From NCBI GenBank assembly GCA_944384995.1, contig CALWVN010000004.1, positions 48,993 to 112,992 of the forward strand: a stretch of 64,000 nucleotides of DNA, given 5' to 3'. The notes below the pieces were generated by a model that did no database searches, was not told the origin of the DNA, and saw only the letters and a list, made by a program, of their open reading frames with translations. Origin of the DNA: an uncultured Clostridia bacterium (GTDB lineage: Bacteria; Bacillota; Clostridia; Oscillospirales; Acutalibacteraceae). How positions within the stretch are numbered: position 1 is the first letter of the stretch; each line of letters starts with the position of its first letter. This document shows, piece after piece, positions 59,252 through 64,000 of this stretch. The translations under genes and the position numbers were made by a program.

Positions 59252-60049
59252 ATGAAACGAATTTCGGCGCTCGTGCTGGGGCTTTTGGCAGCGGCGCTTT
59301 TGGTGCTGCCCGCTTCGGCGGCGCGAACGGAAAACCCCGAGCCGACAAGTGACTTTTTCGTCAACGACTTCGCGGGCTGTTTAAACGCCGAGGATGCGCA
59401 GGAGATGCAAGCTTTGGGCGAGGCGCTGTACCGTGCGACGGGGGCGCAGGCGGTCGTGGTGACGGTGGAGTCCTTGAACGGTGCATCCATAGAGGATTAC
59501 GGCTACGACCTTGCCAACGGCTGGGGTATCGGCGACGGTGACGCGGACTCGGGCGTACTGCTGCTGCTTTCCACCAGGGACCGGCAGGTGCGCATCGAGG
59601 TCGGCAGCGGCCTTGAAGGCAGGCTGACCGACGGCAAAACGGGGCGTATACTCGATACATACGCCATACCGTATTTGCAGGTTGATGATTTTTCCACCGG
59701 GCTTTTGGAAGCGTATAAGTCCATTGTCAATGAGGTGTATATCGAATACGGGCTGGAACCCTCCGACGGATATGTCCCCGTGGAGGAAACGGATGAACTC
59801 ACAGATGAAGAACTGAATGGCTTTATTGCGGTTGCAGCGCCGCTTACCTTGGTGTTTGGACTTACGGTGTTCCTTATCCTGCGCCGGCATGGGCACGGCG
59901 GCGGAGGCGGCGGCTTCTATGGCGGTGGCTTTTACGGCGGCTATCACGGCGGCGGGTTCTCCGGCGGCGGAGGATTTTCCGGTGGCGGAGGCGGCTTCTC
60001 GGGCGGAGGCGGCGGGTTCTCCGGCGGCGGCAGCTCGCGCGGGTTCTGA
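59252..60049 (+). CDS. TPM domain membrane protein (YgcG family)
   Basis: A 265-residue secreted/membrane protein paired with LemA. Signal peptide at about 1-23, TPM domain at about 30-165 (F-V-N-D-F-A-G-C-L, Y-G-Y-D-L-A-N-G-W-G-I-G, S-G-L-E-G-R-L-T-D), membrane helix at about 190-210 and a C-terminal Gly/Phe/Ser-rich low-complexity tail ending S-S-R-G-F. The ATG at 59252 follows GGAGGAG. Last gene of the run that starts at nifS. Confidence 0.9.
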   Translation: MKRISALVLGLLAAALLVLPASAARTENPEPTSDFFVNDFAGCLNAEDAQEMQALGEALYRATGAQAVVVTVESLNGASIEDYGYDLANGWGIGDGDADSGVLLLLSTRDRQVRIEVGSGLEGRLTDGKTGRILDTYAIPYLQVDDFSTGLLEAYKSIVNEVYIEYGLEPSDGYVPVEETDELTDEELNGFIAVAAPLTLVFGLTVFLILRRHGHGGGGGGFYGGGFYGGYHGGGFSGGGGFSGGGGGFSGGGGGFSGGGSSRGF

Positions 60050-60072
60050 CAGAATGCAGAATATCAAAGCAA

Positions 60073-60108
60073 AAACGGACTTCGAAAAACCGAAGTCCGT
60101 TTCGTTTT
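60073..60108. terminator. Bidirectional terminator
   Basis: A 12-bp stem AAACGGACTTCG and complement, loop AAAAAC, then CGTTTTGC on the plus strand and TTTTGCTTTG on the minus strand. It ends both the TPM gene and citrate synthase. Confidence 0.88.
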
Positions 60109-60128
60109 GCTGCAATATCGTCCGGCGC

Positions 60129-61490
60129 TTACCGTTCTGTAAGCGGCACATACGGCTTTACGCCGGAGACGCTTTTGTATGCGGGGCGGATGATCTTGTC
60201 GACATTCGTCAATTCTTCGAGCATATGTGCGCTCCAGCCCACGATGCGCGCCATGGCGAAGATCGGCGTGTAAAGCTCGGGCGGGATGTCCAGCATGCTG
60301 TACACAAAGCCGCTGTAAAAGTCCACATTCGGGCTGACGCCCTTGTAAATGCGCCGCCGTTCGGCGATAACCTGCGGGCCTAAGCGTGCAATCATGCTGT
60401 ACAGCGCAAAATCCTCGCCGCGCTTTTTCTCCTGCGCGAGCTTCTGTACGAAGCCCTCAAAAATCTCAGCGCGCGGGTCGGAAATGGAGTATACCGCGTG
60501 CCCCATGCCGTAGATCAGGCCCTTTTTATCAAAAGCTTCACGGTTAAGCAGCTTTTCAAGATACGCGCGCACCTCGTCTTCATCGTGCACATCCCGCACA
60601 TGGCGCTTGATGTCCTTGACCATTTCCACGACCTTGATGTTTGCGCCGCCGTGCTTCGGACCTTTGAGCGAGCAAAGCGCCGCTGCCATGACCGAGAAGG
60701 TGTCAGACCCGGAGGAGGCGACCACATGCGTTGTGAACGACGAGTTGTTGCCGCCGCCGTGCTCCATATGTAGGATCAGCGCGATGTCGAGCACCTGCGC
60801 TTCAAGCGCGGTGTATTTTTTATCGGGACGCAGCAGCCGCAGGATATTTTCCGCCGCCGAAAGCTTTGCGTCGGGGTGGTGGATATACAGGCTGTCGTTG
60901 CAGATATAGTGGTTGTATGCCTGATACCCGTACACGGCGAGCATCGGGAAACGGCTGATGAGCGACAGACACTGCCGCAGCACGTTTTCCTGCGTCATCT
61001 CCGTCGGGTTGCTGTCATATGCCGAAAGCGTCAGCACGCTGCGCGTCAGGCTGTTCATAATGTCCTTGCTCGGCGCTTTCATCACGACGTCGCGCACAAA
61101 GTTGCGCGGCAGGCAGCGCATCGTCGAAAGTATGTCGCAAAACTCCGAAAGCTGCGCTTCGTTCGGCAGCGCCCCAAACAAGAGCAGGTACGCCGCCTCC
61201 TCAAAGCCAAAGCGCTTTTCCCGAATACAGCCGCGCACAAGCTCCGTAACATTGATTCCGCGGTAGCGAAGCTCACCGGCGCAGGGCTTGCGTCCCTCCG
61301 GCGTCTCTTCGTATGCTTTAACATTGGAAATCGTCGTTAAGCCTGCTAAAACGCCCACGCCGTTTTTGTCGCGCAAACCGCGCTTTACGGCATATTGTTC
61401 ATATAGCTCGGGATCAATGGTGCTGTATGCGGTGTTCTCTAAACTCATCTTTGCTGCATAATCCATGATCTCCGTTCTGGTCTTTCGCAT
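60129..61490 (-). CDS. gltA: Citrate synthase
   Basis: Condenses oxaloacetate and acetyl-CoA to citrate. The 453-residue protein carries the family R-Y-R-G-I-N, an H-M-E-H-G-G-G-N-N-S-S loop, the catalytic G-P-K-H-G-G-A-N and G-M-G-H-A-V-Y-S, and D-F-Y-S-G with the catalytic Asp. It belongs to the longer, clostridial type; methylcitrate activity cannot be excluded. The ATG at 61490 lies eight bases after AAGGAGG. Monocistronic on the minus strand. Confidence 0.93.
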   Translation of the reverse strand: MRKTRTEIMDYAAKMSLENTAYSTIDPELYEQYAVKRGLRDKNGVGVLAGLTTISNVKAYEETPEGRKPCAGELRYRGINVTELVRGCIREKRFGFEEAAYLLLFGALPNEAQLSEFCDILSTMRCLPRNFVRDVVMKAPSKDIMNSLTRSVLTLSAYDSNPTEMTQENVLRQCLSLISRFPMLAVYGYQAYNHYICNDSLYIHHPDAKLSAAENILRLLRPDKKYTALEAQVLDIALILHMEHGGGNNSSFTTHVVASSGSDTFSVMAAALCSLKGPKHGGANIKVVEMVKDIKRHVRDVHDEDEVRAYLEKLLNREAFDKKGLIYGMGHAVYSISDPRAEIFEGFVQKLAQEKKRGEDFALYSMIARLGPQVIAERRRIYKGVSPNVDFYSGFVYSMLDIPPELYTPIFAMARIVGWSAHMLEELTNVDKIIRPAYKSVSGVKPYVPLTER

Positions 61491-61613
61491 CTTGCATCCT
61501 CCTTTTTCTTTTTGATTTTGCAAACCTTTATTCTCTGTTTCTAATCATAATGGAAAAAACCCGCCGGTGTCAACGCCTAAATTGTAAATATTATGTGAAC
61601 TGTCGTGATTTTG

Positions 61614-61642
61614 TTGACAGATTATAGGGAAAGGTATATATT
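61614..61642 (+). promoter_or_regulatory. Promoter of the MarR-type gene
   Basis: TTGACA, a 17-base spacer and TATATT, 24 bases before the ATG. Confidence 0.75.
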
Positions 61643-61665
61643 ATAGGCAAATAGGGGGCGGTTTG

Positions 61666-62097
61666 ATGCCAAATACTGAACGGCAGGAAGCTGCCGAAAT
61701 GCTTACCGAGTTGCTGTTCCGCTTTTACAGCGCAGGTCAGCGCCACCCGCGCGTAACACCGGGACCGAAGATCCACACCCATGCATTCCATGTGCTGTAT
61801 CTGCTCTCCCGCGCGCATGACAAACGGTTGTCCTTGAGCTTTCTACTTACGGAATTGCAGGTGACGAAACAGCAGCTCTCTAAGCTCATCAACGAGCTGG
61901 AGGACTTCGGGTATGTAGAGCGAATGCGCACCGGGCGCGACCGCCGAAACGTGATGCTGTGCCTGACGGGGTCGGGCGATCAATATTATGCCGAGCGCGA
62001 GCAGGCGGTTGCCGATCAGATCGCTGCATTCCTCGAAAAATATCCGCCCGAAAAAACCGAGATTTTGCATGAGCTGCTTGTACAGCTGGGCTCGTGA
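61666..62097 (+). CDS. MarR family transcriptional regulator
   Basis: A 143-residue winged-helix regulator. Helix-turn-helix region S-F-L-L-T-E-L-Q-V-T-K-Q-Q-L-S-K-L-I (about 60-80) and a wing R-T-G-R-D-R-R-N-V are typical. Preferred start is ATG 61666 with GGGGGCGG before it. Between citrate synthase and the anaerobic nucleotide reductase genes; its targets are unknown. Terminator follows. Confidence 0.88.
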   Translation: MPNTERQEAAEMLTELLFRFYSAGQRHPRVTPGPKIHTHAFHVLYLLSRAHDKRLSLSFLLTELQVTKQQLSKLINELEDFGYVERMRTGRDRRNVMLCLTGSGDQYYAEREQAVADQIAAFLEKYPPEKTEILHELLVQLGS

Positions 62098-62121
62098 ATC
62101 CGAAAGCAACAAACTGCACAG

Positions 62122-62150
62122 AGCTTCCCCGCTTACGGGGGAGCTTTTTT
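62122..62150 (+). terminator. Terminator of the MarR-type gene
   Basis: AGCTTCCCC/GGGGGAGCT stem (one wobble), loop GCTTAC, then TTTTTT. Confidence 0.88.
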
Positions 62151-62166
62151 ATGCCTTAGACAAACT

Positions 62167-62232
62167 GCACAATATATTGCGCAAAATTTCGCCGCATTTC
62201 CGATTGCACACTAAATTTAGTGGTGCTATAAT
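62167..62232 (+). promoter_or_regulatory. nrdG promoter with two NrdR-like boxes
   Basis: Promoter TTGCAC (62204-62209), 17-base spacer, TATAAT (62227-62232). Two 16-bp palindromes centred on AATATATT (62167-62182) and CTAAATTTAG (62208-62223) match the NrdR box pattern; the second fills the promoter spacer. Centres are 41 bp apart, about four helical turns, consistent with cooperative repression. Confidence 0.65.
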
Positions 62233-62300
62233 AATAAAGCTTTCCTTTCCGCCGCGCGGGTGTGCAGCGGAAAGAATTTTATGTTGAACGGAGGAGCGCC

Positions 62301-62999
62301 ATGAAGATCAGCGGACTGCAAACCTTGACTTTGCTGGATTTTCCGGGCAAGGTTGCCTGCACGGTATTCACGAGCGGCTGCAACATGCGCTGCCCGTTTT
62401 GCCATAATGCTGGACTGGTGCTCGACCCTGACGAACCCGCACAGATGACCGAGGATGAATTTTTTGCCTTTCTTAAAAAACGCAAGGGCGTGCTTGACGG
62501 CGTTTGCGTGACGGGCGGCGAGCCGTTGCTGCAAACGGATCTGATCCCGTTTTTCCAAAGCGTAAAGGAACTCGGCTTTACGACGAAGCTCGACACCAAC
62601 GGCTTTTTGACCGACCGCCTGCGGCAGACCGTGGAAAGCGGCGCGGTGGATTATGTGGCGATGGACATCAAAAATGACCCGAGCCGCTATGCCGAAACGG
62701 TCGGCATCCCGAATTTTTCCATGGAACCGATCTTCGAGAGCGTGCAGTATTTGATGTCCTGCGGCGTAGACTATGAATTCCGCACCACGGTTGTCCGCGA
62801 GCTGCACCGCGCCGGCAATCTTACGGCGATCGCCGAATGGCTGCAAGGCGCAAAGCGGTATTTTTTGCAGGGCTTCCGCGATTCGGGCGAGATCTTGGGC
62901 GGCACCATGCACGCCTATTCTCCGCAGGAGATGCGCGACCTGCTTCATAAGGTGCAGAGCGTTTTGCCGCAGACGGAACTGCGCGGCGTAGATGTGTAA
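62301..62999 (+). CDS. nrdG: Anaerobic ribonucleoside-triphosphate reductase activating protein
   Basis: Radical-SAM enzyme that installs the glycyl radical on NrdD. The 232 residues have F-T-S-G-C-N-M-R-C-P-F-C with the CxxxCxxC cluster (about 27-34), then C-V-T-G-G-E-P-L-L and the D-T-N-G-F strand. ATG at 62301 after AACGGAGG; the frame upstream has no ribosome site. It precedes nrdD, in the reverse of the common nrdD-nrdG order, each with its own promoter. Confidence 0.9.
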   Translation: MKISGLQTLTLLDFPGKVACTVFTSGCNMRCPFCHNAGLVLDPDEPAQMTEDEFFAFLKKRKGVLDGVCVTGGEPLLQTDLIPFFQSVKELGFTTKLDTNGFLTDRLRQTVESGAVDYVAMDIKNDPSRYAETVGIPNFSMEPIFESVQYLMSCGVDYEFRTTVVRELHRAGNLTAIAEWLQGAKRYFLQGFRDSGEILGGTMHAYSPQEMRDLLHKVQSVLPQTELRGVDV

Positions 63000-63000
63000 G

Positions 63001-63084
63001 CAACAATATATTGTGCTCTGTAAGAATAAATTTAACAACATATTGTGAAAACGGCTTGACAGCTCCAAGCGGCTGTGATAGTAT
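63001..63084 (+). promoter_or_regulatory. nrdD promoter with tandem NrdR-like boxes
   Basis: Boxes centred at about 63008.5 (CAACAATATATTGTGC) and 63040.5 (ACAACATATTGTGA) are 32 bp apart, the classic NrdR spacing. They are followed by TTGACA (63056-63061), a 17-base spacer and TAGTAT (63079-63084). Confidence 0.75.
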
Positions 63085-63158
63085 AGATCATACAGGCGTT
63101 TCGGAGAAACACGATTTTAGAAACATAAAAACTTTTTAATAAAAGCGAGGGAAAAGGA

Positions 63159-64000
63159 ATGTATCAGGTCATCAAGCGAGACGGCAAACATGTGGATTTT
63201 GACCTCTCCAAGATCACTGAGGCGATCCGCAAGGCGTTCGAGGCGCAGGAACGGCAGTACAACATGGACATCATCGAGCTGCTGGCGCTCAAGGTCACTG
63301 CGGATTTCGAGAAGAAGATCAAGGACGGTCTCATCGGCGTGGAGGACATCCAGGACAGCGTTGAGGCGGTGCTCATCGCGGCGGACTATGCCGACGTGGC
63401 GAAAGGTTATATCCTTTACAGAAAGCAGCGCGAAAAGATCCGCAACATGAAGTCCACCGTGCTCGACTACAAGGAGATCGTGGACAATTACGTGCATCTG
63501 ACGGACTGGCGCGTCAAAGAAAATTCCACCGTGACCTATTCCGTCGGCGGCCTGATCTTAAGCAACTCCGGTGCGATCACGGCGAACTATTGGCTTTCGG
63601 AGATCTATGATAACGAGATCGCCGAGGCGCACCGCAACGCGGACATCCACATCCATGACCTGTCCATGCTTACGGGCTACTGCGCGGGTTGGTCGTTGAA
63701 GCAGCTCATCCAAGAGGGTCTGGGCGGTATCCCCGGCAAGATCACCTCGTCGCCCGCGTCGCATCTTTCGACGCTGTGCAACCAGATGGTCAACTTCCTC
63801 GGCATCATGCAGAACGAATGGGCGGGCGCGCAGGCGTTCTCCTCGTTCGACACCTACCTTGCCCCGTTTGTAAAGGTGGACAACTTGTCATATAAGGAAG
63901 TCAAGCAGTGCATCCAGTCCTTCGTCTACGGCGTCAATACGCCCAGCCGCTGGGGCACGCAGTCGCCGTTTACGAACATCACGCTGGACTGGACAGTCCC
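63159..64000 (+). CDS. nrdD: Anaerobic ribonucleoside-triphosphate reductase, 3' end outside window
   Basis: Glycyl-radical enzyme making deoxynucleotides without oxygen. The 280 visible codons cover the N-terminal ATP-cone (M-Y-Q-V-I-K-R-D-G-K-H-V-D-F) used for allosteric control, then the barrel start with T-Y-S-V-G-G-L-I-L-S-N-S-G-A and I-H-D-L-S-M-L-T-G-Y-C-A-G-W. The catalytic Cys and glycyl-radical site lie beyond the edge. A purine-rich AGGGAAAAGGA precedes the ATG. Controlled by the NrdR-like boxes upstream. Confidence 0.93.
   Translation, partial: MYQVIKRDGKHVDFDLSKITEAIRKAFEAQERQYNMDIIELLALKVTADFEKKIKDGLIGVEDIQDSVEAVLIAADYADVAKGYILYRKQREKIRNMKSTVLDYKEIVDNYVHLTDWRVKENSTVTYSVGGLILSNSGAITANYWLSEIYDNEIAEAHRNADIHIHDLSMLTGYCAGWSLKQLIQEGLGGIPGKITSSPASHLSTLCNQMVNFLGIMQNEWAGAQAFSSFDTYLAPFVKVDNLSYKEVKQCIQSFVYGVNTPSRWGTQSPFTNITLDWTV

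Overview
The window is a GC-rich (mid to high 50s %, by eye), gene-dense chromosomal segment from an anaerobic, spore-forming Clostridia member, most likely of the Oscillospiraceae/Ruminococcaceae type. The evidence is a V-type ATP synthase, a SCIFF peptide with its radical-SAM maturase, CotF-like coat proteins, YpeB, CarD, two class B sortases, an oxygen-sensitive NrdD/NrdG pair, L-fucose catabolism and no rRNA or respiratory genes. Many starts are TTG or GTG, and many promoters read TTGNNN-N17-(TGC)TANNAT.

Layout. 1-5.2 kb: V-ATPase genes K-F-E-A-B-D. 5.2-7.6 kb (minus): SCIFF precursor scfA, maturase scfB and two unknown small genes. 7.6-14.4 kb: an AraC regulator coupled to a PLP decarboxylase, divergent from a fucose operon (fucI, RhaB-like kinase, fucU, fucA). 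14.4-20.6 kb: azlCD, a candidate standalone structured RNA, gtrA, tcdA, an aldo/keto reductase and a GH127 arabinofuranosidase. 20.6-25.6 kb: tRNA-Met and tRNA-Glu, a zinc-ribbon protein, a sigma factor, pgcA with a 34-residue membrane protein, and YifB. 25.6-35.7 kb: metallophosphatase, CapA, the NAD-linked pncB-ppa pair, nitroreductase, a membrane protein, a low-GC island, a lipid kinase and glyS. 36-43.9 kb: tRNA-Ala, a decayed four-helix-bundle gene, HD protein, coat proteins, carD, another metallophosphatase, a degenerate GHKL protein, gap and PAP2. 44-48.3 kb: a repeat-rich membrane protein and a TPP-riboswitch thiamine-precursor ABC transporter. 48.3-50 kb: YpeB plus a repeat lipoprotein. 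50.2-60 kb: one long plus-strand run, nifS-thiI-pncC-srtB-srtB-(CinA-like/SpoIID fusion)-galE-lemA-TPM. 60-64 kb: citrate synthase, a MarR regulator, nrdG and nrdD (cut by the window edge) under paired NrdR-like boxes.

The most unusual item is the 703-residue protein at 55448-57559. Its cytoplasmic half resembles a catalytically dead, full-length CinA (MoCF-like plus NMN-amidase-like), joined through one membrane helix to an extracytoplasmic SpoIID domain. It lies just downstream of an intact pncC and two sortase B genes. Other points of interest are a SCIFF peptide lacking the usual thioether-acceptor Thr, an orphan structured RNA at about 15.66-15.86 kb, a terminator-like leader in front of carD, and a Prli42-like microprotein translationally coupled to phosphoglucomutase.
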